This document shows, piece after piece, positions 1-8,057 of a DNA stretch of 64,000 bases. Position numbers and translations under genes: made by a program. The notes beneath the pieces are model-generated. The model searched no databases. It saw nothing but the letters and a program-made list of their open reading frames with translations, and had not been told where the DNA came from. Position 1 is the first letter of the stretch. The number at the start of each line of letters is the position of its first letter. Origin of the DNA: an uncultured Collinsella sp. (lineage in GTDB: Bacteria; Actinomycetota; Coriobacteriia; Coriobacteriales; Coriobacteriaceae); assembly GCA_902479135.1 (NCBI GenBank), contig CABSNU010000003.1, positions 1-64,000 of the forward strand, read 5' to 3'.

Positions 1-222
1 AACAAATCCAAGTTAGACCATTTCAAATGGTTCGATGTCTGCCCGGATGCGACACAACTGGTGTGTCCATCCTCGCAGTATCCGGTTCTCAAGGTGCACG
101 CCTGGCGGCTGATCCGGTCCGACCGGGCCGCGCGGCAAGGAGATATATTGCCAGACCGCGAAGCTCTGTGGGACGTCAATTCCACTCTTCACAAGTCCTA
201 CACAACATATCGCTTTCTATAG
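1..222 (+). CDS. 3' end of an unrecognised protein, cut by window edge
   Basis: Frame 1 is open from the first base to a TAG at 220-222 and reads as a plausible protein, rich in W, F, Y, H and D (for example HFKWFDVCPD near its start and WDVNSTLHKSYTTYRF near its end). The same frame stays protein-like after the TAG (LIERLVRIFRTYQMMTLWF) up to a second TAG at 289-291, so the gene may carry a nonsense mutation and originally have ended at 291. A competing reading in frame 3 (27-308) has no clear start signal and looks less protein-like. I do not recognise the family. It points toward the translation operon's terminator, that is, it is convergent with rplT. Confidence 0.4.
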   Translation, partial: NKSKLDHFKWFDVCPDATQLVCPSSQYPVLKVHAWRLIRSDRAARQGDILPDREALWDVNSTLHKSYTTYRFL

Positions 223-353
223 CTAATAGAAAGACTGGTGCGGATCTTCCGCACGTATCAGATGATGACCCTTTGGTTCAGGAATATATAGAGATCGGTC
301 ACCTGTAAGTGTCTATCTACCCGCGCTTTTAGCAATGTAAACCGCGCTTCAGA

Positions 354-390
354 TAAAAAGAGGGAGCGCCGCGTACAACGCGACACTCCC
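354..390 (-). terminator. Intrinsic terminator of infC-rpmI-rplT
   Basis: On the minus strand a GC-rich stem (GGGAGTGTCGCG pairing with CGCGGCGCTCCC, with a G-T wobble) is followed by CTTTTT, about 20 nt past the rplT stop. Confidence 0.85.
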
Positions 391-411
391 CTAGCGATTC
401 AAGAGAATCTA

Positions 412-771
412 TTAGGCCTCGAGAGCCTTCTTGGCGATGGTAGCCAGCTCGTTGAAGGACTCGATGTCCTCGTAAGCCATCTGAGCCAGGACCTTGCGGT
501 CGAGCTCGATGCCGGCAACCTTCAGGCCGTGCATGAACTGAGAGTAAGAAATATCGTTCAGGCGAGCAGCAGCGTTGATACGAGTGATCCAGAGAGAACG
601 GATCTCGCGCTTCTTGTTGCGGCGATCACGATACTGATACTGCAGGGAGTGCTGGACCTGCTCTTTAGCATGCTTGTAAGTACGCGAAGCGGCACCGTAG
701 TAACCCTTCGCACGGTGCATAACGGTACGGCGCTTCTTCTTGGCGGCAACAGCGCGCTTAATACGTGCCAT
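412..771 (-). CDS. rplT: 50S ribosomal protein L20
   Basis: A 119-residue basic protein starting MARIKRAVAAKKKRR, the length and N-terminal pattern typical of L20, which binds 23S rRNA early in large-subunit assembly. In Firmicutes and Proteobacteria L20 also represses its own operon by binding leader mRNA. It is the last gene of infC-rpmI-rplT, 45 nt after rpmI, has an AGGAG site about 10 nt before ATG and is followed by a strong terminator. Confidence 0.98.
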   Translation of the reverse strand: MARIKRAVAAKKKRRTVMHRAKGYYGAASRTYKHAKEQVQHSLQYQYRDRRNKKREIRSLWITRINAAARLNDISYSQFMHGLKVAGIELDRKVLAQMAYEDIESFNELATIAKKALEA

Positions 772-816
772 GTTCTATCAACTCCTAGATGGTAAAACGA
801 AAACGGGAACGCGAAC

Positions 817-1008
817 TTAGGCGAGACGCGACTTGATGACCTTGCGGTCGGCAGCGGCGATCTCGGTCTCCTGACGGAAGCCACGCTTACGCTTGGTGGA
901 CTTCTTGCTCAGGATGTGGCTCTTGAAAGCCTTGGCGCGCATAAGCTTGCCGGTACCAGTCTTGCGGAAACGCTTCTTGGTGCCGCTGTGGGACTTCATC
1001 TTAGGCAT
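817..1008 (-). CDS. rpmI: 50S ribosomal protein L35
   Basis: A 63-residue very basic protein, MPKMKSHSGTKKRF at the N terminus, which is the L35 signature. It is a small structural protein of the large ribosomal subunit. AAGGAG lies 6 nt before the ATG. It sits between infC (32 nt upstream) and rplT, the classic order, so co-transcription is expected. Confidence 0.98.
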   Translation of the reverse strand: MPKMKSHSGTKKRFRKTGTGKLMRAKAFKSHILSKKSTKRKRGFRQETEIAAADRKVIKSRLA

Positions 1009-1040
1009 GAAATACTCCTTAATCGGTTACAGAACACTAG

Positions 1041-1595
1041 TTACTTGCTATCGCTTGCCGCTTTATCCTCATCGAAGGCGCCCTTAATCGGGGCGAGCAG
1101 CATAAGCATGTTACGGCCTTCCATCTTAGGCTTGGACTCGACCGTAGCGTAAGGCTTGAGATCCTCGGCGAGACGCTCGAGAACGTTAAGGCCCTGCTCC
1201 GGGTGAGCCATCTCACGGCCGCGGAACATGATGGTGATCTTAACGCGTGCGCCCTTCTTGAGGAAACGCAGAACGTGGCCCTTCTTGGTCTCGTAGTCGC
1301 CAACGTCGATCTTGGGTCGGAACTTCATTTCCTTGACCTCGACCTTGGACTGGTTCTTACGAGCAGCCTTGGCCTTCATGGCCTGCTGGTACTTGAACTT
1401 ACCGTAGTCCATGACCTTGCAGACCGGCGGCTCCGCGTTGGGAGCGATCTCGACCAGGTCGAGACCCTGATCGTCGGCGACGCGCTGGGCATCGCGGATG
1501 GCGAACAGGCCGAGCTGAGAGCCATCGACGCCAATCAAACGACACGAAGATGCAGTGATCTCGTCGTTGATGCGGGTGTCATCAGACTTAGCTAT
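1041..1595 (-). CDS. infC: Translation initiation factor IF-3, apparent AUA start
   Basis: IF-3 binds the 30S subunit, blocks 50S joining and checks the start codon. The protein has the N-terminal IF3 motif (RINDEI), the linker (GKFKYQQ... K-rich) and the C-terminal domain (FRGREMAHPEQG). Start choice: an in-frame ATG at 1608-1610 has no Shine-Dalgarno site before it, while GGAGGT at 1603-1608 lies 8 nt before an ATA codon at 1593-1595 encoding (M)AKSDDTRINDEI. infC genes of many bacteria use AUU/AUC/AUA so that IF-3 represses its own synthesis, so the ATA is the preferred start (184 aa); the ATG reading would give 189 aa. It is the first gene of the operon and is preceded by a leader with a terminator-like hairpin. 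Confidence 0.93.
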   Translation of the reverse strand: MAKSDDTRINDEITASSCRLIGVDGSQLGLFAIRDAQRVADDQGLDLVEIAPNAEPPVCKVMDYGKFKYQQAMKAKAARKNQSKVEVKEMKFRPKIDVGDYETKKGHVLRFLKKGARVKITIMFRGREMAHPEQGLNVLERLAEDLKPYATVESKPKMEGRNMLMLLAPIKGAFDEDKAASDSK

Positions 1596-1614
1596 TTTCC
1601 CTACCTCCATTCAT

Positions 1615-1647
1615 AAAAAATAACCCGGCGCTTCTCAGCAACCAGGT
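1615..1647 (-). terminator. Leader attenuator in front of infC
   Basis: On the minus strand ACCTGG pairs with CCGGGT, enclosing a small GCT-GAGA-AGC hairpin, and is followed by TA and six T residues that end just before the infC Shine-Dalgarno site. This has the form of a Rho-independent terminator in the 5' leader, as expected for transcription attenuation of an L20/IF3 operon. Confidence 0.65.
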
Positions 1648-1790
1648 CGTACACATAGACTTCCTCGATTTGAGGAAGGGAATCTAAGTTGTATGACCAG
1701 TCAGCTGCTCATTGGCGCCAAAAGGTGGGAACCCTCAGGTTCCTCTTTAGGGCATTGCGGGAACAACGCCTTGGCGATAATAACACGTAC
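1648..1790 (-). promoter_or_regulatory. infC-rpmI-rplT mRNA leader (probable autoregulatory leader)
   Basis: Upstream of the attenuator the minus strand carries two perfect hairpins: CTTCCTC/GAGGAAG at 1660-1678 and GGAACC-TGAG-GGTTCC at 1728-1743. No convincing open frame is seen. Ribosomal-protein leaders of this operon bind L20 in other bacteria; that this one does is inference. A TATTAT-like -10 lies further up near 1775-1785, but the -35 is poor. Confidence 0.45.
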
Positions 1791-1811
1791 AGCACGTTAT
1801 CACATTACGTA

Positions 1812-1880
1812 CACGAAAAAGGGGCCTTGACCCCCCTTGAACGCTCGCTTGCATGTATGGTGCTCGAGGCGAGACTCGAA
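1812..1880 (-). repeat. Duplicated tRNA-Leu 3' fragment plus terminator
   Basis: This 69-bp stretch is a close direct copy of 1996-2064. On the minus strand it contains the T-loop and 3' acceptor part of a tRNA-Leu with CCA (1858-1880, one base changed in the acceptor: CTCGAGC instead of CTCGGGC), then a GGGG...CCCC hairpin and TTTTT. The 5' half of the tRNA is missing. The 115 bp between the copies hold only short palindromes such as GGGCCTTCGCTTCGCGAAG. Confidence 0.75.
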
Positions 1881-1995
1881 GGGCCTTCGCTTCGCGAAGC
1901 CCCGGGCTTCGGGCGCGTGGCGCCCTCGCCACGCTCCGCTACAAACAGGCCACAGGCCTGTTTGCTTAACGCTTCGCGCGCTCACGCGAGTTCGG

Positions 1996-2023
1996 CACGA
2001 AAAAGGGGGCCGCAACCCCCTTG
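1996..2023 (-). terminator. Terminator of tRNA-Leu
   Basis: GGGGGTTGCGGCCCCC followed by TTTTT on the minus strand, 20 nt past the tRNA 3' end. Confidence 0.85.
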
Positions 2024-2041
2024 AACGCTCACTTGCATGTA

Positions 2042-2128
2042 TGGTGCCCGAGGCGAGACTCGAACTCGCACGTTGTTGCCAACGGTGGATTTTGAGTCCA
2101 CTGCGTCTGCCAATTCCGCCACTCGGGC
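2042..2128 (-). tRNA. tRNA-Leu (anticodon CAA)
   Basis: The minus strand folds into a class II tRNA: acceptor GCCCGAG pairs with CTCGGGC, then discriminator A and encoded CCA; D-arm GGCGGAATTGGCAGAC; anticodon stem GTGGA/TCCAC with loop CTCAAAA, anticodon CAA (decodes UUG); a long variable arm; and the T-arm with GTTCGAGTC. Length 87 nt with CCA is normal for tRNA-Leu. Confidence 0.96.
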
Positions 2129-2167
2129 ACGCAATGCGTGAGTTAGTTTATCACAGCTTTCTACCGA

Positions 2168-3601
2168 TTAGTCCGAAAATGGAACTTCGAGCATTTCGAT
2201 GAGTTCGACCGTGCGGAGCATCTCGCGCCGACGGCATCCGCGACCGTCGACCGAAGCCTCACCCATCTGGTTATCGTAAGGGTCCTCGCGCATGCCGTCG
2301 AAAGAGGGCTCAAACTCTGCCTGGAATCGATTGTTGGCCACCATACGCCACGGGTCGAGATTGCCAAAGTAGTGACGGCGGCGCCACTCCTCCCCCATCC
2401 TGCGAGCAGAAGATCCAAATGACACGTCGGCGTTGAGCCATCCGGTCTGCGGCGTATAGAACTCTGCCCAGTCGTGCGACCCCACCGAATCGGGCGCAAC
2501 ATACAGGCCGCTCTGCCAACGGGCAGGCACGCCCGCGATACGGCACATGGTGATAAACGTGAGCGCCATAACGCCGCAATCGCCGCGGAGCGAATGCGCG
2601 CAGTCATCGGCAATAGATCCTAAAAGCAAGTACGGCGGCTGATAGCGATAGTCGATATGCTGCGTCAGGTAATCATAGATAGCACGGGCGCGATCGAGCG
2701 GATCCTCGAGCCCGTCAATGACACGGGCTGTCAGCTGCTGTAGATACGGCGTGAATGCAATGTGCGGACGGTCCTCGGAGGTGTCCACGGGCAGTGGCGC
2801 GTCCATGCAAGGATGCACCGGAAGCGCACCCCCATAGACATCACGATAAGCGGCATCAATTTGATAGCGATAGGTCACCGAGAATGAGCGCTCACTCGAA
2901 GAAGACCACGAGGCGGTACGCGCCGAAGCATTCGCGGGGGCAACAGCACCCTCCGGCGTCATATCGAGAACCTCGATATGAGACTGTTGACGACAGGCGG
3001 CGGCAACGGGTAGCCACGCGCGAACGGTCTCTCCATCTAGAGCGCCGGGGACAGACACGGACGCTTTAAGCGTAATGACGCGAGCCAATCCGTTTTGTGA
3101 CTCCATCTCCTTGAGCATCTCGTTGCGCAGTGCTATTCCGTCCGTAGAATCGGGCCGCATGCCGGGAACCTCTTTGGGATATACGCGAAGCGAATCGAGG
3201 AAGTTGTCGAGAACGAACAGTTCGCCATCGATAAAGCGCCAGTCAATACGCTTACGATTAATCAGGTCATCAAACTGCTCTTCGGTAAACTCTGGCCACT
3301 CCTCGCGAATCATCGCAATAGCCTGGTCGCGCGACACCGAAAAATGAAGCGGCGTCTCGAGTATGCGATACCGTTCGGCACGAACACAAGCAGCCAGCGA
3401 AGGCTCGGGGTTCTGCTCCAAAAGGCGATCGCAGGCAGCAACAGCCTGCGTCAAATACCCGGCATCCTTAAGACAAAGAATCTCGGGCGGCAGTCCAACA
3501 TCGAGATGACGAAAGTCATCACAGCGAACATCAGCAGAGCAACCAACAGGACCCTCGTCAATAACCTTCCCATCCGAAGGCAGTACATTAATAACAGCCA
3601 T
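2168..3601 (-). CDS. Transglutaminase-like domain protein
   Basis: A 477-residue cytosolic-looking protein with no signal peptide. The C-terminal half holds a transglutaminase/protease-like core: catalytic Cys in RGDCGVMAL (about C342), His in GSHDWAEFY (about H376) and Asp in WLNADVSFG (about D392). The N-terminal 150 residues resemble a TPR-like helical region; the middle is unassigned. Such proteins are often peptidases of unknown substrate. I place the start at the ATG at 3601 because GGAG lies 6 nt before it; an ATG 12 codons upstream (3637) has no ribosome site and overlaps a TACAAT that looks like a -10 box. It stands alone, between tRNA-Leu and fba. Confidence 0.88.
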   Translation of the reverse strand: MAVINVLPSDGKVIDEGPVGCSADVRCDDFRHLDVGLPPEILCLKDAGYLTQAVAACDRLLEQNPEPSLAACVRAERYRILETPLHFSVSRDQAIAMIREEWPEFTEEQFDDLINRKRIDWRFIDGELFVLDNFLDSLRVYPKEVPGMRPDSTDGIALRNEMLKEMESQNGLARVITLKASVSVPGALDGETVRAWLPVAAACRQQSHIEVLDMTPEGAVAPANASARTASWSSSSERSFSVTYRYQIDAAYRDVYGGALPVHPCMDAPLPVDTSEDRPHIAFTPYLQQLTARVIDGLEDPLDRARAIYDYLTQHIDYRYQPPYLLLGSIADDCAHSLRGDCGVMALTFITMCRIAGVPARWQSGLYVAPDSVGSHDWAEFYTPQTGWLNADVSFGSSARRMGEEWRRRHYFGNLDPWRMVANNRFQAEFEPSFDGMREDPYDNQMGEASVDGRGCRRREMLRTVELIEMLEVPFSD

Positions 3602-3740
3602 ACCAAACTCCAAGTCATTAGAACTCTTGAAGTCCATTGTAGCGAGATAAAAAAGAAAGCCCCAATAAAGGAACCCTCAACACCGCTGAACGGTAGTCAA
3701 ATAAATAACTCAGACTCGTAACCCTGCGGCGTTAAACGAA

Positions 3741-3832
3741 GGAAGCCCCGTCCCCCGGAGCTGTTTTCTTGGCGCGACTTCTGGCAAAGCCAGGTGAGCG
3801 CAAAGGAAACAGTGTAGGGGGACGGGGCTTCC
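3741..3832. repeat. 92-nt nested hairpin element
   Basis: A perfect 16-bp outer stem (3741-3756 with 3817-3832), then CTGTTTTC/GGAAACAG (about 3761-3768 with 3805-3812), a TTGGCGC/GCGCAA stem with a bulge and an inner hairpin CTGGC-AAA-GCCAG (3781-3793). There is no poly-T after it on either strand, so it is not an ordinary terminator, though it may stop or protect the fba transcript. It lies between the fba stop and the next gene's start. Confidence 0.7.
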
Positions 3833-3852
3833 GGCGGGAAGTTTAGCGACGC

Positions 3853-4719
3853 TTACGCCTTGTTGACGGAGCCAAACTCCTCCATGAGCTCCTTGGTGCG
3901 GGCAACGATGTTGTCGCGACCAGGCTTGAGGAGCTTGCGGGGGTCAAAGCCCTTGCCCTGCTGATCCTTGCCAGCCTCGATGTACTCGCGGACGCCCTTG
4001 GCGAAGACGAGCTGCAGGTCGGTGTTGACGTTGATCTTGGAGATGCCCAGGGAGATGGCCTTCTTGATCTGATCCTCGGGGATGCCGGTGCCACCGTGCA
4101 GGACGAGGGGCAGGTCGCCGGTCTGGGCCTTGATCTCGCCCAGGCGCTCGAAGGAAAGGCCAGCCCAGTCGGCGGGGTACACGCCGTGGATGTTGCCGAT
4201 GCCGCAGGCGAGGAAGTCGACGCCCAGGTCAGCGATCTGCTTGCACTCAGCAGGATCAGCGAGCTCGCCGCTGGAGGTCACGCCGTCCTCGGTGCCGCCG
4301 ATGCCGCCGACCTCGGCCTCGATGGACATGCCCTTGGAGTGGGCAAGCTCAACGAGCTCCTTGGTGCGGTCGAGGTTAAGCTGGAAGGTCTCCTCGTGAG
4401 AGCCGTCATACATGATGGACGTGAAGCCGGCCTCGATGCACTTAAAGCAGTCCTCGTAAGAACCGTGATCGAGGTGAAGGGCGACGGGAACGGTAACGCC
4501 CGTGGCCTCGACGGCAGCCTTGACCATGTCGGCGCAGACCTTGAAACCGCCCATCCACTTAGCGGCACCAGCGGTGCACTGAAGGATCAGCGGAGACTTG
4601 GCCTCCTCGGCGGCCTGGAGAATAGCCAGGGTCCACTCGAGGTTGTTGGTGTTGAAGGCACCAAGACCGTACTTGCCGGCCTCGGCCTTCTTGAGCATGT
4701 CTGCTGCGTTGACGAGCAT
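3853..4719 (-). CDS. fba: Class II fructose-1,6-bisphosphate aldolase
   Basis: Catalyses reversible cleavage of fructose-1,6-bisphosphate to DHAP and glyceraldehyde-3-phosphate in glycolysis/gluconeogenesis. The class II zinc-site motifs are visible: HLDHGSYEDC, EAEVGGIGGTEDG, GIGNIHG and LHGGTGIP. 288 residues, normal for the family. Start taken at ATG 4719 (MLVNAADML), because AGGAGG lies 8 nt before it; an upstream in-frame start at 4815 would add 32 residues unlike the family. It is transcribed alone, from a likely promoter in 4725-4800 (TAAAAT -10 candidate). Confidence 0.97.
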   Translation of the reverse strand: MLVNAADMLKKAEAGKYGLGAFNTNNLEWTLAILQAAEEAKSPLILQCTAGAAKWMGGFKVCADMVKAAVEATGVTVPVALHLDHGSYEDCFKCIEAGFTSIMYDGSHEETFQLNLDRTKELVELAHSKGMSIEAEVGGIGGTEDGVTSSGELADPAECKQIADLGVDFLACGIGNIHGVYPADWAGLSFERLGEIKAQTGDLPLVLHGGTGIPEDQIKKAISLGISKINVNTDLQLVFAKGVREYIEAGKDQQGKGFDPRKLLKPGRDNIVARTKELMEEFGSVNKA

Positions 4720-4913
4720 AAAAGAAACCTCCTGTAAGGTTGCTCCGATAACGCCTGAGATTTTACCACGGCGCACCCGAGCATAAACGTTCGTTTGTTC
4801 ACGAATATCGTCCAAACAGACTTTTTTGACCGTTTGCCCTACGGAATCGACCCGTTGGGGAAAAATAGCTTGACGTTTGGACGCTTCTCGTGCTTCAAAA
4901 GCCGACTATTAAG

Positions 4914-5597
4914 CTAAATCTGCATGAAAGGGTTCTGCATGAGCTCGCGTGCCATGGTGGTCGAATCGCCATGGCCGGTTAGGCAAACGGTATCGGGCGG
5001 GAGAAGCCGGGCGAGCTTGGAGAGCGAGCGCAGAATCGCCGCCTCGTCTCCTCCAGAAAGATCGGTGCGGCCGTGCCCACCCGGAAACAGGGTGTCGCCC
5101 ACAAAGGCAATGTTCCCCTGCTCGGTGGCAGCAAACAAGACGATCCCGCCCGGCGTATGCCCTGGCGTCTCGATCACCTGCAGGTAGATATCGCCCACCT
5201 CGATAGCATCGCCCTCGGCGAGCAGGCGTGTCGGCTCCCCGGGGTCAGGCGCCTCAATGCCCCACATAGCTCGCTGTTCCTCGATGTTCGCATGCGGCAC
5301 CGCCACATCCTTAGCACACAGCTCATACTGGCAGCCCTCGCCAACGGTGGTTCGCATGCCTGCAACACCACCAACATGATCGGCATGGCCATGAGTGCAT
5401 ACGGCGCCAAACACGCGTACGCCGGGATGCTCGGCTCGAATATGCTCCACCAGGCGTTCGCCTTCCCATGCGGGATCGATAATCACGCACTCATTGTCCG
5501 AAATAACAGCATAGCTATTGGTCTGAATGGGACCGTTTACGAGTATCTCGATCTCGACCGATCCCTTGGGAGTTAAATCCAAGGACACAGCACTCAT
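4914..5597 (-). CDS. MBL-fold metallo-hydrolase (glyoxalase II-like)
   Basis: 227 residues with the dinuclear-metal signature THGHADHVGG (H69, H71, D73, H74), then GHTPGG, VGDTLF and a final GHGD. This arrangement is that of glyoxalase II and related thioester hydrolases such as YcbL. The substrate cannot be read from sequence. It lies 84 nt after rel in the same direction, as MBL hydrolases often do in Gram-positive bacteria, so it may be the last gene of recJ-rel-MBL. AGGAG lies upstream of ATG. Confidence 0.9.
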   Translation of the reverse strand: MSAVSLDLTPKGSVEIEILVNGPIQTNSYAVISDNECVIIDPAWEGERLVEHIRAEHPGVRVFGAVCTHGHADHVGGVAGMRTTVGEGCQYELCAKDVAVPHANIEEQRAMWGIEAPDPGEPTRLLAEGDAIEVGDIYLQVIETPGHTPGGIVLFAATEQGNIAFVGDTLFPGGHGRTDLSGGDEAAILRSLSKLARLLPPDTVCLTGHGDSTTMARELMQNPFMQI

Positions 5598-5681
5598 GTC
5601 CCTCTCCTCTCTATAGAACTCGAGGCATCAGACGATGCCTCGAGTGTAGCGAATATCGATAATGTGACACGTTCGTCGCGA

Positions 5682-8042
5682 CTAAACGCGGCGCTTAAGC
5701 TGGGCTCCACCCTCACCGGGCATCAGGCGGCGCGCGTCGTAGACCGAGTCAACGCTGCTGATGGAGGCCAGCAGCGGATCCAGACCACTCGCGTCCGAGA
5801 TCTCGACCATAAAGCGCAGGGTTGCAATACCCTCGCGGTTGGTCGACGTGGCGGCAGAAAGGATATTGCCGCCCGCATCGCCAATGGCAATGGTGACATC
5901 CTTGAGAAGGCCCATGCGGTCCAGGCACTCGACCACGATCTCGACCTGGAAGAGGGTGTCGGCAGCGCCGTCCCACTCCACTTCGATCATGCGCTCGGGA
6001 TGCTCCATAAGACCCTTGACGTTGGGACAGTTGGCGCGATGCACCGAAACGCCACGACCGCGCGTGATGAAGCCGACGATGTCGTCGCCCGTCACGGGGT
6101 TGCAGCAATGAGCCAGACGGACCAGTAGGCCGCTGTTGCTCTCGCCCTTGACGATAATGCCGTTACTGGCGCTCTTGCCGCGCTTTTGCGGCTTGCGGTT
6201 GGAGCCGCGAGCAGGCTGCTTCACGACCTCGGCGATAGCCTCGGCCTTGGTGAGCTGTTCCACGGGCTTGGGGTCCAAGATTTGCTCGACCTTATTGCCC
6301 ACAGCGCGCGGGGCAACCTTGCCGGCGCCGACGGCGGCAAACAGGTCCTCGAGCTGCTTGAAGTTAAACTGCTCCGCCACGGCGTTGAGCGCACGCGTCG
6401 AACGCGGCGTAGAAATGCCATAGCCACGCTTACGCAGGTCCTTGGCCAGCATATCGCGACCAGCAGCAGCGTCATCGTCTTTGGTCGCGGCGGCAAAATA
6501 GCGGCGGATCTTTGACTTGGCGGAAGGTGTCTTAACGATCTTGAGCCAATCACGCGACGGCTTGGAACTCTTGTTAGTCAGAATCTCGACACGGTCACCC
6601 GTCTTAATCTCGTGCGTGAGCGGAGCCACCGCACCGTTGATTTTGGCGCCGACGCAATGGTTTCCCACCTCGGTGTGAACGGCGTAGGCAAAGTCGAGCG
6701 GCGTGGAGCCGGCACGAAGCGCCATGACCTCGCCCTTGGGCGTAAAGACAAAAATCTCCTGGTCAAACAGGTCAACCTTCAGCGAGTGCAGGTATTCCTT
6801 GGCGTCGGTAATCTCATCAGACGCAGCCCAATCGAGTGAATGCTTGAGCCAGTTAATCTGATCGTCCAGACGCTGCGCGTCGTTGGTCTTGGAGGCAGAC
6901 GATCCGCCCGACTTCTTATATAGCCAGTGGGCGGCAATGCCGTACTCGGCCTGCTCATGCATCTCGTAGGTTCGAATCTGAATCTCGAGCGGGCGAGCCG
7001 TGGGGCCGATGACCGTCGTGTGGAGCGACTGGTAGTTATTGACCTTGGGCATGGCGATATAGTCTTTAAAGCGACCGGGCATGGGGTGCCACAGCGTGTG
7101 CACCGCGCCGAGCGTGGAGTAGCAATCGCGCACCGAATGCGTGATGACGCGCAGTGCCACCAGGTCGTAGATCTCGGAGAATTCCTTGCCCTTGCGCTTC
7201 ATCTTTTGGTAGATGGACCAATAGTGCTTGGAACGGCCGTTGATCTGGAAGTCTTCCAGGCCAATGCGGTTGAGCTCGTCGGTGAGCGTCTTGATGGTCT
7301 CGGCCAGATAGCGCTCACGGACCTCGCGCGACTCAGCCACCATGCGCGCGATGCGCTGGTAGGCATCGGGCTCCAGGTAGAAGAAGGACAGGTCCTCGAG
7401 TTCCCACTTAATAGAGCTCATGCCCAGACGGTCGGCCAAGGGCGCGTACACGTCCATGGTCTCGCGCGCCTTAAACAGGCGACGATCCTCGCGCAGGGCT
7501 GCCAGCGTTCGCATGTTGTGCAGACGGTCGGCAAGCTTAACGATGATGACGCGGATGTCCTTGGACATGGCGAGGAACATCTTGCGCAGCGTAAGCGCCT
7601 GCTTCTCGTCCATGCTGTCGACTTCGATGTTGGTGAGCTTGGTCACGCCATCGACGAGCTCGGCCACCGTATCGCCAAACAGGTCGGAAACATCGGCAAG
7701 CGAGGTCTCGGTATCCTCGACGGTATCGTGCAGCAGCGCGGCGCACACCACGTCACAGTCCATCTTGAGATCGGCCAAAATGATGGCCACCTCGACGGGA
7801 TGGTTGATGTACATCTCACCCGAGCGGCGCTTTTGGTTGCAGTGCTTCTCGGCAGCAAAGCAATAGGCCTGCTCCACCTTAGAAAAGTCGTCCTCATTCA
7901 TATATTTGAGGCACAGGCGCTCCAGCTTGTCGTAGCTGTCCGCCATAATCTCGGGCGGCAGCTCATCGGCATGCTTATAGTGCTCCATCTCCGAGAACGG
8001 CTGGAGGGCGGAATCATGGGCGGTACGGGCTGCGGCATCCAT
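5682..8042 (-). CDS. rel: Bifunctional (p)ppGpp synthetase/hydrolase
   Basis: 786 residues in the order of a long RSH enzyme: HD hydrolase domain with ALLHDTVED (H105-D106), RelA/SpoT nucleotidyltransferase domain (DYIAMPKVNNYQSLHTTVIG), TGS domain (about 430-490), a helical/RIS region with LAHCCNPV, and a C-terminal ACT domain (about 705-786). It makes pppGpp/ppGpp on starved ribosomes and degrades it. The intact HD motif and the synthetase residues suggest both activities. It starts 15 nt after recJ ends. Confidence 0.97.
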   Translation of the reverse strand: MDAAARTAHDSALQPFSEMEHYKHADELPPEIMADSYDKLERLCLKYMNEDDFSKVEQAYCFAAEKHCNQKRRSGEMYINHPVEVAIILADLKMDCDVVCAALLHDTVEDTETSLADVSDLFGDTVAELVDGVTKLTNIEVDSMDEKQALTLRKMFLAMSKDIRVIIVKLADRLHNMRTLAALREDRRLFKARETMDVYAPLADRLGMSSIKWELEDLSFFYLEPDAYQRIARMVAESREVRERYLAETIKTLTDELNRIGLEDFQINGRSKHYWSIYQKMKRKGKEFSEIYDLVALRVITHSVRDCYSTLGAVHTLWHPMPGRFKDYIAMPKVNNYQSLHTTVIGPTARPLEIQIRTYEMHEQAEYGIAAHWLYKKSGGSSASKTNDAQRLDDQINWLKHSLDWAASDEITDAKEYLHSLKVDLFDQEIFVFTPKGEVMALRAGSTPLDFAYAVHTEVGNHCVGAKINGAVAPLTHEIKTGDRVEILTNKSSKPSRDWLKIVKTPSAKSKIRRYFAAATKDDDAAAGRDMLAKDLRKRGYGISTPRSTRALNAVAEQFNFKQLEDLFAAVGAGKVAPRAVGNKVEQILDPKPVEQLTKAEAIAEVVKQPARGSNRKPQKRGKSASNGIIVKGESNSGLLVRLAHCCNPVTGDDIVGFITRGRGVSVHRANCPNVKGLMEHPERMIEVEWDGAADTLFQVEIVVECLDRMGLLKDVTIAIGDAGGNILSAATSTNREGIATLRFMVEISDASGLDPLLASISSVDSVYDARRLMPGEGGAQLKRRV

Positions 8043-8057
8043 CGAGGTCCCCTTCCC

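Noticed and set aside
27..308. Complete 93-codon gene at the left edge
   Set aside because: No Shine-Dalgarno site; frame 1 over the same bases is more protein-like and runs off the window.
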